NCBI RefSeq assembly: GCF_003144095.1
Contig: NZ_NSKH01000018.1
Coordinates: 2,385,541-2,449,540 of the forward strand
Source of the DNA: Streptomyces sp. ICBB 8177
Lineage (GTDB): Bacteria; Actinomycetota; Actinomycetes; Streptomycetales; Streptomycetaceae
Reading direction: 5' to 3'
DNA length: 64,000 nt
Numbering within the stretch: the stretch's first letter is position 1; the number at the start of each line of letters is the position of its first letter. A program made the translations under genes and the position numbers. The notes beneath the pieces are model-generated. The model did no database searches and was not told the DNA's origin. It worked only from the letters and a program-made list of their open reading frames with translations. Below, in pieces: positions 8,118-17,900 of this stretch.

Positions 8118-8978
8118 TCAGGCCGACAGGCCGTCACCGGGGGGTTCGTCCTGCGGGCGCGGCAGGACCACCCGCAGCGGCTCGCGCGGCGGGCGCGGAC
8201 GCCACTCGCGCGGATAGCCCACCGACACCTCCTCGAACCGCACGCCGTCGTGCCAGGTCACCCGGGGGATGTGCAGGTGCCCGTAGACCACGGCGGCGGC
8301 CCGGAACCTGCGGTGCCAGTCCGCGGTCAGCTCGGTCCCGCACCACTGCGCGAACTGCGGATAGCGCAGGATCTCGGTGGGGTGCCGCAGCAGCGGCCAG
8401 TGCCCGATCAGCACCGTGCGAACGTGCGGGGGCAGTTCGGCGAGCCTGCGCTCGGTGTACGCGACCCGCTCACGGCACCAGTCGTCCAGGCCCTCGTGCG
8501 GATCGGGGTGCAGCAGGTGCTCGTCGGTGCAGACCACGCCCGCGGCGTACGCGGCGCGCAGCGACTCCTCCTTGGTGGCCGTCCCCGGCGCCCGGAAGGT
8601 GTAGTCGTACAGCACGAACAACGGCGCGACCGCCACCGGGCCGTCCGCGTCCGGCCACAGCGGATACGGGTCCTCGGGTGTGACGACGTCCAGCGAGCGG
8701 CACACGTCGACCAGACGCGCGTAACGCGCGGCCCCGCGCAACTGGACGGCGTCGCTCGGGTGCGTCCACAACTCGTGGTTGCCCGGCGCCCACAGCACCT
8801 TCGCGAACCGCCCGGCGAGCGTCCGCAGCGCCCACTCGACGTCCTCGACCCGCTCGGCGACGTCCCCGGCCACGATCAGCCAGTCGCCGTCGTCCGAGGG
8901 CCGCAGCCCGTCGACGATCCTCCGGTTCTCCTCGTAGCCGATGTGCAGATCGCTGACGGCGAGCAGGCGGGCGGTCAT
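8118..8978 (-). CDS. Calcineurin-like metallophosphoesterase
   Basis: All five motifs of the two-metal phosphoesterase fold are present in this 286-residue protein: DLHIG (residues 10-14), GDVAE (about 39), GNHEL (about 66), GHWPL (about 192) and GHLHIP (about 234). The substrate is not evident. The gene starts 7 nt after the stop of the ABC permease gene upstream, so it is probably the last gene of that operon. Confidence 0.88.
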   Translation of the reverse strand: MTARLLAVSDLHIGYEENRRIVDGLRPSDDGDWLIVAGDVAERVEDVEWALRTLAGRFAKVLWAPGNHELWTHPSDAVQLRGAARYARLVDVCRSLDVVTPEDPYPLWPDADGPVAVAPLFVLYDYTFRAPGTATKEESLRAAYAAGVVCTDEHLLHPDPHEGLDDWCRERVAYTERRLAELPPHVRTVLIGHWPLLRHPTEILRYPQFAQWCGTELTADWHRRFRAAAVVYGHLHIPRVTWHDGVRFEEVSVGYPREWRPRPPREPLRVVLPRPQDEPPGDGLSA

Positions 8979-8985
8979 CGCGGGC

Positions 8986-9840
8986 TCACACGTCGCGCTT
9001 GTTGATGACGGTGAACGCGCCCGCCAGCGCGACGACCGTGACCGCGGCCAGGATCCACAACGGGGTCCAGCCGTGCGGCCCGGAGTCCAGCATCGGGATG
9101 CCGTAGACGGCGGCGAGCGCGTTGGGCACCGAGTACTCGATGAGGTCGGTGCGCAGCGTCTGAAGGCTCTCGCCCGCCATGAACAGCGCGAGCAGCAACG
9201 GCAGCAGGACGACGCCCAGCATGGCGGTGATCGCGCCCGCCGAGTGCCGCAGCATCGCGCCGACCGCCAGCGCCAGCAGCCCGAGCAGCGCCACGTACAG
9301 ACCGACGCCGACGGTGGCCCGCGCCCACTGGCTGCCGGACGGCGCGAGGACGCCGTTGCCGGAGATCAGTGAGGAGTCGACGGCCGCGACCAGCAGGCAG
9401 GCGACCGTGGTCAGCACGAAGGCGAGGGAGAAGAAGACCACGGCCTTGGCGGCCAGCACGCGCGAGCGGCTGGGGCAGGCGGTGAGCGTGGTGCGGATCA
9501 TCCCGGTGCTGTACTCCGAGGAGATCACCAGCACGCCCAGCGTGATCACCGACAGGCTGCCGAGCAGCACGCCGAAGAAGCCGGCGGCCAGCGCCGGGAA
9601 GCCGCTCGCCTCGTGACCGCTCATCACGGAGGCGACCAGCAGCCCGATGCCGACGACCACCAGCAGCATCACCCCGAGCGTCCAGATCGTGGAGCGAACG
9701 GTGCGGATCTTGGTCCACTCGGAGCGCAGCGCGTCGCCGAAGGTGGCGTTCCGCACGGGGATCGGCGAGGCGTACGAGGCGGGCGCGCCGCCCTGCCACG
9801 GCTGGGCGCCCTGTGCGGTGGCCTGGTGGGGAGTGGTCAT
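8986..9840 (-). CDS. ABC-2 type transporter permease (exporter 1)
   Basis: The 284-residue membrane protein has about six spans after a soluble N terminus with PIPVRNATFGDALRSEWTKIRTVRST. The same EWTKIR(T/S)VRST block occurs in the second permease at 12020-12790, as does the SSEYSTGMIRTTL motif after span 2, so the two are paralogues. It should form the channel for the ATPase encoded just upstream; only 2 nt separate the ATPase stop from this ATG. The exported substrate is unknown. Confidence 0.88.
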   Translation of the reverse strand: MTTPHQATAQGAQPWQGGAPASYASPIPVRNATFGDALRSEWTKIRTVRSTIWTLGVMLLVVVGIGLLVASVMSGHEASGFPALAAGFFGVLLGSLSVITLGVLVISSEYSTGMIRTTLTACPSRSRVLAAKAVVFFSLAFVLTTVACLLVAAVDSSLISGNGVLAPSGSQWARATVGVGLYVALLGLLALAVGAMLRHSAGAITAMLGVVLLPLLLALFMAGESLQTLRTDLIEYSVPNALAAVYGIPMLDSGPHGWTPLWILAAVTVVALAGAFTVINKRDV

Positions 9841-9842
9841 CG

Positions 9843-11129
9843 TCAGCGGTCCTCGGCGTCGGGCTGGTCGGTGGCGGGAGCGGCGGGGGCCTGCGGGGGC
9901 GCCGCGGGGGCGGCCGGCCGCGCGGGCGCGGGCGGCGCGGCGTGGTGCGGGGCCGGGGGAGCGCCGAAGCCGCCCTGCGGGGGCGGGCCCTGCGGCGCCG
10001 GGCCGGGCGGATACGCCGGAGCCTGCCCGTACGCCGGTGCCTGCGGCGGCAGTCGGCCGCCCTGCGGCGCGTACGGCTGCGGCCCGCCCTGCGGCGCGTA
10101 CGGCTGCGGCCCGCCCTGCGGCGCGTACGGCTGCGGTTGCCCGTAACCCATGGCAGGCGGCGGCAGTTGACCGGGCACGGGCCGGCCCTGCTCCTGCAGA
10201 CCGGCACGCGGGTCGTGCGTCGAGCGGTAGTCGACCGCGCCCTGGGTGAGCCGCATGTACGCCTCCTCCAGCGAGGCGTGGTGCGGCGACAGCTCCCACA
10301 GCCGCACGTCGGCCTGGTGCGCGAGGTCGCTGATGCGCGGCAGCTCCAGGCCGGTGACGCGCAGCGCGCCGTCCTGCTCGGGCTGCACCGCGCCGCCCGC
10401 CTCGTGCAGCGCGGCGGTCAGCTTCTCGCGGGCGCCGGGCTCGTTGGGGGTGCGCACCAGCGCGTAGCCGGTCGAGTTGCGCGCTATGAAGTCCTTGACG
10501 CCCATGTCGGCCAGCAGTTGGCCGCGCCCGATGACGATCAGATGGTCGGCGGTGAGCGCCATCTCGCTCATCAGGTGGCTGGAGACGAAGACCGTGCGGC
10601 CCTCGGAGGCCAGCCGCCGCATCAGGTTGCGCACCCAGTGGATGCCCTCCGGGTCGAGGCCGTTGACCGGCTCGTCGAAGAGCAGCACCTGCGGGTCGCC
10701 GAGCAGCGCGGCGGCGATGCCGAGGCGCTGGCCCATGCCGAGCGAGAAGCCCTTGGAGCGCTTGCCCGCGACGTCCTGGAGGCCCACCACGCCCAGCACC
10801 TCGTCGACCCGGCGGGCCGGGATGCCGGACAACTGGGCGAGGCACAGCAGGTGCTGGCGCGCGCTGCGCCCGCCGTGCACCGCCTTGGCGTCCAGCAGCG
10901 CGCCCACGTGCCGTGGCGCGTTGGGCAGTTGGCGGTAGGGGCGGCCGCTGACGGTGACCTCGCCCGCGGTCGGGGTGTCGAGGCCGAGGATCATCCGCAT
11001 CGTCGTGGACTTGCCCGAGCCGTTCGGCCCGAGGAAGCCGGTCACCAGTCCCGGCCGGACCTGGAACGACAAGTTGTACACGGCGGTCTTGGTGCCGTAC
11101 CGCTTGGTGAGGCCGCGTGCCTCGATCAT
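9843..11129 (-). CDS. ABC transporter ATP-binding protein with repetitive Pro/Gln/Tyr-rich tail (exporter 1)
   Basis: The 428-residue protein has a standard ATPase domain to about residue 220: GPNGSGKST Walker A, FSLGMGQRL signature, VLLFDEPVNGLDPEG Walker B and VSSHLMSEMA H-loop. An accessory domain follows to about residue 310. The last 115 residues are low complexity and include three exact copies of QPYAPQGGP, encoded by a 27-bp tandem repeat. Such a tail is not needed for transport. ATG 11129 follows GAGGGGCGGAG; an in-frame start at 11189 would add 20 residues and overlap the next gene. TAGCCT near 11180 may be its -10 box. Confidence 0.9.
   Translation of the reverse strand: MIEARGLTKRYGTKTAVYNLSFQVRPGLVTGFLGPNGSGKSTTMRMILGLDTPTAGEVTVSGRPYRQLPNAPRHVGALLDAKAVHGGRSARQHLLCLAQLSGIPARRVDEVLGVVGLQDVAGKRSKGFSLGMGQRLGIAAALLGDPQVLLFDEPVNGLDPEGIHWVRNLMRRLASEGRTVFVSSHLMSEMALTADHLIVIGRGQLLADMGVKDFIARNSTGYALVRTPNEPGAREKLTAALHEAGGAVQPEQDGALRVTGLELPRISDLAHQADVRLWELSPHHASLEEAYMRLTQGAVDYRSTHDPRAGLQEQGRPVPGQLPPPAMGYGQPQPYAPQGGPQPYAPQGGPQPYAPQGGRLPPQAPAYGQAPAYPPGPAPQGPPPQGGFGAPPAPHHAAPPAPARPAAPAAPPQAPAAPATDQPDAEDR
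10057..10137 (-). repeat. Three 27-bp tandem repeats inside ABC ATPase tail
   Basis: Copies at 10057-10083, 10084-10110 and 10111-10137 are identical except for the last base. Each encodes the nine residues QPYAPQGGP. Identity at third codon positions points to recent duplication. Confidence 0.95.
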
Positions 11130-11173
11130 GCTCCGCCCCTCGCTGACGACTGGGGCGCGTGCCCCCGTAACGG

Positions 11174-12001
11174 CTAGGAGGCTATCCAAGGTGGTTCGGT
11201 TCCTGCCAACGTCGGCAGGCCGGGTGTCCGCAGCAGCCAGCCCTCGCGCCGGAAGACCTCCGCGCCCGCCGCCCGCGCCGCGGGGTCGCCTGCCACCGTG
11301 GCCACCCAGGCGTCCGGGTCCGGCCCCAGCAGCTGACGCAACGCGGCGGACGCGCCCAGCAGCCGGCGCAGCAGCGCGGGCTGGTCCGGCGCGGTCAGCG
11401 GAGTGCGGCCGTCCAGCGCGAGCACGCCGTGCCGGTGCACGTAGAGCGCCGCCGACGGCAGCCGCGCGCCGCCCGGCAGCGTCATCGGGAAGGCGTCGCC
11501 GTCCACCGGGACCCGGTGGTAGTGCGGTTCGGTGGCGTCTACGGCCGTCAACTGCTCCGCGTCCAGCCAGCCGACGGCCAGTGTGGCGACGCGGTCGCCA
11601 CTGGCGTACGGGGACGCGCTCACGTAGCCCGCGAGGCTGATGTGGGCCGAGACCCCGGCCGCGACGCCGCGCACCCGCAGCGGGCTCATCGGCACCGCCA
11701 CCGGGAGTCCGGCGAGCGTCAGCTTGTGCCGGACCTGCGCCGGGCAGGCGTTGGACCCCACCGCGAGCACCGGCAGCCTCTCGTCCGTACCCGGCAGACC
11801 CGCACCGCGCAGCACGGCGTCCAGCCCCGCGTCACGTCCGCCGACCGCCCAGCTGCCGACCGGCCCGCCGTCCGCCCGCAGCGGCAGCAACTCCTCGCCC
11901 AGCAGCAGCCCCGGCCACGGAACCGGCCGCCCGGGGTAGGCCAGCGGCGACAGCACGGGCACGGCGTCCAGCCCGAGCCCCCGCAACGTGTGATCGGTCA
12001 C
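11174..12001 (-). CDS. Uncharacterised protein, distantly reminiscent of gamma-glutamylcyclotransferases
   Basis: I do not recognise this 275-residue soluble protein with certainty. Two segments recall the gamma-glutamylcyclotransferase fold: LPVLAVGSNACPAQVRHKL near residue 80 (compare the YGSN loop) and WLDAEQLTAVDATEPHYHRVPV near residue 145 (compare the L-x-x-L-D-x-x-E-x-x-Y-x-R segment). The catalytic Glu cannot be assigned safely. GTG 12001 follows a TAGGCT hexamer by 6 nt, a leaderless layout. It sits between two paralogous ABC transporter gene pairs, in the same direction. Confidence 0.6.
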   Translation of the reverse strand: MTDHTLRGLGLDAVPVLSPLAYPGRPVPWPGLLLGEELLPLRADGGPVGSWAVGGRDAGLDAVLRGAGLPGTDERLPVLAVGSNACPAQVRHKLTLAGLPVAVPMSPLRVRGVAAGVSAHISLAGYVSASPYASGDRVATLAVGWLDAEQLTAVDATEPHYHRVPVDGDAFPMTLPGGARLPSAALYVHRHGVLALDGRTPLTAPDQPALLRRLLGASAALRQLLGPDPDAWVATVAGDPAARAAGAEVFRREGWLLRTPGLPTLAGTEPPWIAS

Positions 12002-12007
12002 CCGGCG

Positions 12008-12013
12008 AGCCTA
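12008..12013 (-). promoter_or_regulatory. -10 hexamer TAGGCT, leaderless layout
   Basis: TAGGCT is followed by 6 nt and GTG 12001. The hexamer lies in the short gap behind the permease gene ending at 12020. Confidence 0.45.
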
Positions 12014-12019
12014 GGGGCT

Positions 12020-12790
12020 TCACGCGTCCCGGCGCCGCAGCAGCCAGAAACCGCCGACCAGCGCGGCCACCACCCAGCCGACCATGATCAGCAGCCCGGC
12101 CCACGGCCCGTACGGCCGCGCGTCGCCGAGGGTGACGACCATCATCACCTTGCGGCCCGCCTGGTCCGGCAGGTAGTAGGCGACCTTCTGGGTGGCGTGG
12201 ACGGCGCTGAGGATGTTGGAGACCAGGAAGAAGAACGGCATCAGGATCGACAGCGACAGCAGCGGGCTGCGCAGCATCGCGGCGCACCCCATCGCGAACA
12301 ACGAGATCAGCGTCAGGTACAGCCCGCCGCCGACGACCGCGCGCAGCACCCCGGGGTCGCCGATGTGCACCCGGTGCGAGCCCAGCATCGCCTGGCCCGC
12401 GAAGAAGGTGACGAACGACGTCACCATGCCGACCACGAACACCAGCGCCGTCGCCACCGCGAGCTTGCACCCCAGGAACGTCCACCGCTGCGGCACCGCG
12501 GCCAGCGAGGTGCGGATCATGCCGGTGCTGTACTCCGTGGAGACCACCAGCACGCCGAAGACGATCATCAGCAGCTGACCCAGGCTCATCCCGGCGAAGC
12601 TGGTGTACGTCGGGTCGAAGGTCAGCTGGTCGTGCGGCGACATCTTCGAGAAACCGTTGTCGGCGAGGAACGAGATGAGCACGCCCAGCCCGATGGTGAT
12701 GACGGCCGCCAGCGACAGCGTCCACACCGTGGAACGCACCGACCGGATCTTGGTCCACTCCGACCGCAGCACCGCGGGTGCCGGCACCAT
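12020..12790 (-). CDS. ABC-2 type transporter permease (exporter 2)
   Basis: This 256-residue, six-span permease is paralogous to the one at 8986-9840. It shares LRSEWTKIRSVRSTVWTL at the start, STEYSTGMIRTSL after the second span and the ending WLLRRRDA. It lacks the long N-terminal tail of exporter 1. The ATPase stop is one nucleotide upstream of this ATG (TGAGATG), so the pair is translationally coupled. Confidence 0.88.
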   Translation of the reverse strand: MVPAPAVLRSEWTKIRSVRSTVWTLSLAAVITIGLGVLISFLADNGFSKMSPHDQLTFDPTYTSFAGMSLGQLLMIVFGVLVVSTEYSTGMIRTSLAAVPQRWTFLGCKLAVATALVFVVGMVTSFVTFFAGQAMLGSHRVHIGDPGVLRAVVGGGLYLTLISLFAMGCAAMLRSPLLSLSILMPFFFLVSNILSAVHATQKVAYYLPDQAGRKVMMVVTLGDARPYGPWAGLLIMVGWVVAALVGGFWLLRRRDA

Positions 12791-12791
12791 C

Positions 12792-13814
12792 TCAGACCCC
12801 CTCGCCGTCGCCGCCGGGCCGTCCGCCGCCGTGGTCGCGCCGCCACTGCTCGCCCCACGCGGGCGACCGCCCCGCGGGCGGCCCGGCGGCCGGCGCCGGC
12901 GGCTCGCCCGCCTCCCGCGCGTGGTACTCCACCGCCTGCGCGGTCAGCCCCATGAACGCCTCCTCCAGGGACGCCTGCTGGGGACTCAGCTCGTGCAGCA
13001 CGAGCCGTTCGCGGGCGGCCAGCTCGCCCAGGTCGGCCGCGGTCGACCCGGTGACCTCGAACGAGCCGTCGGCAGCGGCCCGCGCCTCGATCCCGGCCGC
13101 CGCCAGCACGTCGCGCATCCGCTCCGGCTCAGGGGTGCGCACCCGCACGAAGGAACGGGAGTTGCGGGCGATGAAGTCGGCCATCGAGGTGTCCGCGAGC
13201 AGCTTGCCCTGCCCGATCACCACCAGGTGCTCGGCGGTCAGCGCCATCTCGCTCATCAGGTGGCTGGAGACGAACACCGTGCGGCCCTGCGCGGCCAGCG
13301 ACTGCATCAGGTTGCGGATCCAGTGGATGCCCTCGGGGTCGAGGCCGTTGACCGGTTCGTCGAACATCAGGATGCGCGGGTCGCCCAGCAGCGCGGCGGC
13401 GATGCCGAGCCGCTGGCCCATGCCGAGGGAGAAGCTCTTGGGCCGCTTGCGCGCCACAGGCGTCAGGCCGACGGCCTCCAGCACCTCGCCGACCCGGGAG
13501 CGCGGGATGCGGTTCGCCTGCGCCAGGCAGAGCAGATGGTTGTACGCGGTCCGCCCTCCGTGCACCGCCTGCGCGTCCAGCAGCGCGCCGATGTCCTTCA
13601 GCGGCTCCTTCAGCTCCGCGTACCGTTTGCCGTCGATCCGCACGTCGCCGGCGGTGGGGTTGTCCAGACCCAGCATCATCCGCATGGTCGTCGACTTGCC
13701 CGCGCCGTTCGGCCCGAGGAAACCTGTGACGATGCCGGGCCGCACGGTGAACGTCAGATGGTCGACCGCCACCTTCTCCCCGAACCGCTTCGTCAGCCCC
13801 TGGAGCTCGATCAC
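12792..13814 (-). CDS. ABC transporter ATP-binding protein (exporter 2)
   Basis: The 340-residue ATPase has GPNGAGKST, FSLGMGQRL, ILMFDEPVNGLDPEG and VSSHLMSEMA in order. It is closely similar to the ATPase of exporter 1, including the unusual LGMGQ in place of LSGGQ. Its C-terminal tail is shorter, Gly/Pro-rich and not repetitive. The start GTG 13814 gives the usual VIELQGLTKRFG opening. GTG 13823 in frame is also possible, with a TAGTCG sequence 6 nt upstream. Confidence 0.88.
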   Translation of the reverse strand: MIELQGLTKRFGEKVAVDHLTFTVRPGIVTGFLGPNGAGKSTTMRMMLGLDNPTAGDVRIDGKRYAELKEPLKDIGALLDAQAVHGGRTAYNHLLCLAQANRIPRSRVGEVLEAVGLTPVARKRPKSFSLGMGQRLGIAAALLGDPRILMFDEPVNGLDPEGIHWIRNLMQSLAAQGRTVFVSSHLMSEMALTAEHLVVIGQGKLLADTSMADFIARNSRSFVRVRTPEPERMRDVLAAAGIEARAAADGSFEVTGSTAADLGELAARERLVLHELSPQQASLEEAFMGLTAQAVEYHAREAGEPPAPAAGPPAGRSPAWGEQWRRDHGGGRPGGDGEGV

Positions 13815-13845
13815 ACCGTCCACGCTAGGCGACTACCCCGTACCA

Positions 13846-13907
13846 CGCACGGCAAGACCCCCCGCCCGGGAGGCGAGGGGTCCGGCGTCGTACGGGCGTG
13901 CCGTGCG
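13846..13907. terminator. Nested inverted repeats behind filP, probable terminator
   Basis: An 11-bp stem with one mismatch (13856-13866 with 13872-13882, 5-nt loop) is enclosed by a second perfect 9-bp pair, CGCACGGCA (13846-13854) and TGCCGTGCG (13899-13907). It lies between the filP stop and the downstream ABC gene. Confidence 0.7.
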
Positions 13908-13922
13908 CGAGCTGAGCGGGGA

Positions 13923-14858
13923 TCAGCGGCTCTGCTGTGCCGGGACGCCGCGGGAGACGGTCTCGTCCTCCGGGGCGCCGGCCGCGGCCACCGCGGCACC
14001 GGTCAGGGTGGCCAGCATCTCGCGGACGTTGGTCAGCTGGGCGTTGATGCTGTCGCGACGGTTGGTCAGCGCGGCCAGCTCACGCTCGGACTCGCTGCGG
14101 ATGCGGTCGGCCTTGGCGTTGGCGTCGGCCACGATGTCCTCGGCCTGGCGCTGCGCGGTCTCCACCGTCTGGCGGGCCCGGCGCTCGGCGTCGGTGCGCA
14201 GCTTCTCCGCCTCCAGGCGCAGCTGCTCGGCGCGGTGCTCGATCTCCGCGAGCCGCTTCTCCGCCTTGGCCTGACGGGAGGCCAGGTCGCGCTCGGACTG
14301 CTCGCGGCGCTTGGCGAGGTTGGTCTCGAAGTCCGCGGCGGCCTGGGCGGCCTTGGCGCGGGTCTCCTCGAAGAGGGCGTCCGCCTCCTCGCGCTTGGCC
14401 TGGGCGTCCTTGTTGGCCTCGTTGCGCAGCTGGGTCGCCTCGTTCTTCGCCTTGTCGACGATCCGGGCGCCCTCGTCCTCGGCCTTCGCCTTGCGCTCCG
14501 CGGCGAACGACTCCGCGTCCGCGCGCACCTGGTTGGCGGCCCCCTCCGCCAGCTCACGGTGCTGCTCGGCCGCCCTGCGGGCCTCCTCGCGCAGGTCCTT
14601 GGCCTCCTCCTCGGCGAGCCGGAGGATCTTCTCGACGCGCGCGCCGAGCCCCGCGTAGCTGGGCTCGGCGTCGTTGATCTGTGCCTGGGCGTTCTGGGTC
14701 TCGAGGTGCAGCTCCTCGATGCGCTTCTCCAGCGCGGTGATCCTGGACAGAGCGCTGTCGCGGTCGGCGACGAGCTTCGTGATGCGGTCGTCCACCTGGC
14801 CGCGGTCGTAGCCACGCCGCACGAGCTCGAAGCCGAAGGGGGAGGAAGTGTCGCTCAT
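13923..14858 (-). CDS. filP: Coiled-coil filament protein FilP
   Basis: FilP forms a cytoplasmic, intermediate-filament-like network behind the hyphal tip and stiffens the hypha; this is known for S. coelicolor. The 311-residue protein opens with SPFGFELVRRGYDRGQVDDRITKLVADRD, a DivIVA-like start. It then continues as Glu/Ala/Arg/Lys coiled coil from about residue 30 to 280 and ends in a short non-helical tail. Size and position directly downstream of scy match the reference pair. ATG 14858 follows AGGAAC. TAGGAT at 14898-14903 (minus strand) may be a -10 element of its own promoter. Confidence 0.93.
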   Translation of the reverse strand: MSDTSSPFGFELVRRGYDRGQVDDRITKLVADRDSALSRITALEKRIEELHLETQNAQAQINDAEPSYAGLGARVEKILRLAEEEAKDLREEARRAAEQHRELAEGAANQVRADAESFAAERKAKAEDEGARIVDKAKNEATQLRNEANKDAQAKREEADALFEETRAKAAQAAADFETNLAKRREQSERDLASRQAKAEKRLAEIEHRAEQLRLEAEKLRTDAERRARQTVETAQRQAEDIVADANAKADRIRSESERELAALTNRRDSINAQLTNVREMLATLTGAAVAAAGAPEDETVSRGVPAQQSR

Positions 14859-14959
14859 GGGGTTCCTGTCAATCAGGCCGGTGAGGTGATAGAGGGAATC
14901 CTAGGGGTGAGGACGGCGTGTCATCGAGTCAATCCCCGTTACATCTGGAGAATGTGCGC

Positions 14960-17900
14960 TCAATCGAGTGGAGCCGCATCGGAACGCTTGCCACTCGAAC
15001 GCGTGCTTCCGGCGCCCGCCCCCGCCTTCACGCCACCACCGGTCTCCCGGCGCTCTCCTGACTTCTTGCCACCCGCGCCGCCCGGAGCCTCGAACGACTC
15101 CAGCGCCTCCAACACGTCCTGGACCCGGGAGATTTCGGCGTTGATGTCCTCCCGGCGCCGCTTGAGCACGTCGAGTTCGCGGCGGCCCTCGTCGACGATC
15201 CGCTGCGCCTCGGCACGGGCCTCGGCCACCACCCGCTCGGCGGTCCTGGCCGCCTCGGCCTTCTTCTGCTCGGCCTCCTTGATGAGACCCTCGGCCTTCT
15301 TCACCGCCGCGATGCGGACCTTGCTCGCCTCCGACGACGCGGCGGACGCGGTCTCGCGCGCCGCCCGCTCGGCGTCGGCCACCAGCTCGCGGGCCTTGGC
15401 CTCGGCCTCCTCCAACTGCTCGGTGGCGGCGGCGACCAGCTTGTCGCAGCGCTCCCCGGCCGACTTCATCGCCTCGGAGGACTCCTTGCGGGCCCGCTCG
15501 TGCAGTTCCTCGACCTCGCTCTCCACCCGGGTGCGCAGCTCCTCGGCCCGCTCCCTTATCGACGTGGCGTCACCGCGGGCCTCGGCCAGCAGCGTGTCGG
15601 CGTCGGAACGGGACTGCTCCACCAGCGTGTTGGCCCGCGCGGTGGCCTCGGCCACCAGCCGCTCCGCCTCGGCCCGGGCGGCACCGACCATCTCGTCCGC
15701 GCGCTCCTCGGCCGCCGCGGCGGTGCGCAGCGCCTCGTCCCGCGCCTCGGTGGTGAGCCGCTCGGCCTCGGTGGCCGCCTTGCCGATCAGCTCGTCGGCC
15801 TGCTCGGCGGCCTCGGACCGCTTGCGGTTGGCGGTCTCGCGTGCCTCGTCGACGGTGCGCTCGGACTCCGCCTTCGCCGCCGCGAGCAGCCGCTCGGCCT
15901 CCGCCTTCGCGTTCTCCTCCTGCTCCACCGCCGCCGTGCGCGCCCGCTCGGCCTCGATGGTCAGCCGCTCGGCGTCCCGGGCGGCCCTGGCCACCCGTTC
16001 GTCGGCCTCCCGGCCGACCTTCTCCGCCTCGGCGACCGCGCCGGAGATCAGCTCGTCCGCCTGCTGGGCGGCCTCCGCGCGCTTGCGGTTGGCGTCCTCG
16101 CGGGCCTCGTCGCGCAGCCGGTCGGCGTCCGCGATGGCGTCCGCCACGGTCCGCTCGGCCAGCGCCTTCGCCAGCTCCGACTCCTCGTTGGCCTCGCGCC
16201 GGATGCGCACCGCGTCGGCGCCCGCCCGCTCACGCTCGGCGCCCGCGTCGGCGTGCAGCTTGTCGGCCTCCTCGCGGGCCGACGCCAGGACCTGCTGCGC
16301 GGCGTGCTCGGCGGCCGACTTCAGGCCGGCGATCTCCTCCTCGGCCTGCTCGTGCAACCCCGCCACCGCGTCGCGCACCTGCTGGGCGGTCTGCTCGGCG
16401 GCGGACACCAGCTCGGCGGCGCGCTGCTCGGCCTCGGCGACCAGCCGCTCCGCCTCGGCGCCCGCGTCCTCGACCCGCTTGCGCGCGGAGGCGAGCAACT
16501 CCTCGCTCTCCTCGCGGGCCTGACCGCGTTCCTGCTCGGCCGCGCGGCGGGCGTCGGCGAGCAGTTCCTCGGCCTCCCGGCGGCGCCTGGCGGCCTCCTC
16601 ACCGGCCGCCGACAGCGCCTCCGCGGCCTCGGCGGCGGTCCGCTCGGCGGCGGCCTGCGCCTCGGTGCGCAGCCGGTCGGCGGTCTCCCGGGCCTCGGTG
16701 CGCAGCCGTTCGGCCTCGGTGGCCGCCTCGGTGCGCAGCCGCACCGCGACCGCCTCGCCCTCGGCGCGGGACGCCGACGCGTCGGACGCGGCCTCGGACC
16801 GCAGCCGGTCCGCCTCCTCCTCCGCCTCAGCGCGCAGGGTGCGGGCCCGCTCGGCGGCCTCGGTGCGCAGCCGCTCGGCCTCCTGGGCGGCCTCCTTGCG
16901 CAGCCGGTCCGCCTCCGCGGTGCCGGCGCGCAGTGTCTCGTCGGCGTCGGTCAGCCGCCGGGCCACCTCGGCGCGCTGCCGCTCCAGCTCCTCGGCGGCC
17001 TCCTCAGCCAGTCGCGCCGCCGCCTCCTCGGCGTCGGCGCGCACCTGCCGGGCGGCGTCCTGGGCGGTGTCCTTGAGCCGGCCGGCGGCCTGTTCGGCCT
17101 CGGTGCGCAGCTGCTCGGCCTCGGCCCTGGCCCGCTCCAGCGCCTCCTCGGCCTGCTTGCGCAGGGCGGCGGCCCGCTCGGAGGCCTCGCCCCGCACCCG
17201 CTCGGACTCCGCGGCGGCGCCCTGCCGCACCTCCTCGGCGTCGGAACGCGCCTTGGTCAGCAGCTCCTCCGCGGTGCTGGCCGCCTCCTCGATCTGCTGG
17301 AGCGCCTCGCGCCGGGCCTCGCCGCGGATCCGCTCACCCTCGGCGACGGCCTCGGCCCGCAGCTGCTCGGCCTCGCCGCGCAGCCTGCGCGCCTCCTCCT
17401 GCAGCTCGACGGTCCTGGCCCGGTACTCCTTGGTGTCGTCCTTCGCCGCGCCCTTGAGCTGCTCGGCGGCCTCCTCGGCCTGGGCGCTCAGCCGGTCCGC
17501 CTCGGCCTGCGCCTCGCTGCGGATGCGCTCGGCCTCCTCGGCCGCCGCCTTCCTGGTGGCCTCGGCGTCCTGCGACGCCTTGGCGAGCACCTCCTCCGCG
17601 CTGCGCGCCGCCTTCGCCAGCTGCGCCGCCGCGTCCTCGGCGGCCTGGCTGCGGGCCGACTCCTGGGCCTCGGCGATCAGCCGCTCGGCCTCGGCCCGCG
17701 CGTCGTCCCGCTGCTGCTCGGCCTCGGCCCTGATCGCCTCGGCCTCCTTGGTGGCCTCGCCGACCAGCCGGGCGATCTCGGCCCGCGCGGTGCTGGTGCG
17801 CTGCTCGACGGAGGTCTCCGCCTCCGTCAGCCGGGTCGCCGCGGTCTCCTCCGCCTCGGCGCGCAGCCGCTCGGCCTCGGCGCGGGCCTCGCGCAGCGCG

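Noticed and set aside
12603-16523. Very long plus-strand open frame (1306 codons) opposite ABC, filP and scy genes
   Set aside because: It has no motif, is rich in Ser/Arg/Ala in the pattern produced by reading Glu/Ala/Arg coiled-coil codons backwards, and lies opposite well-supported genes.
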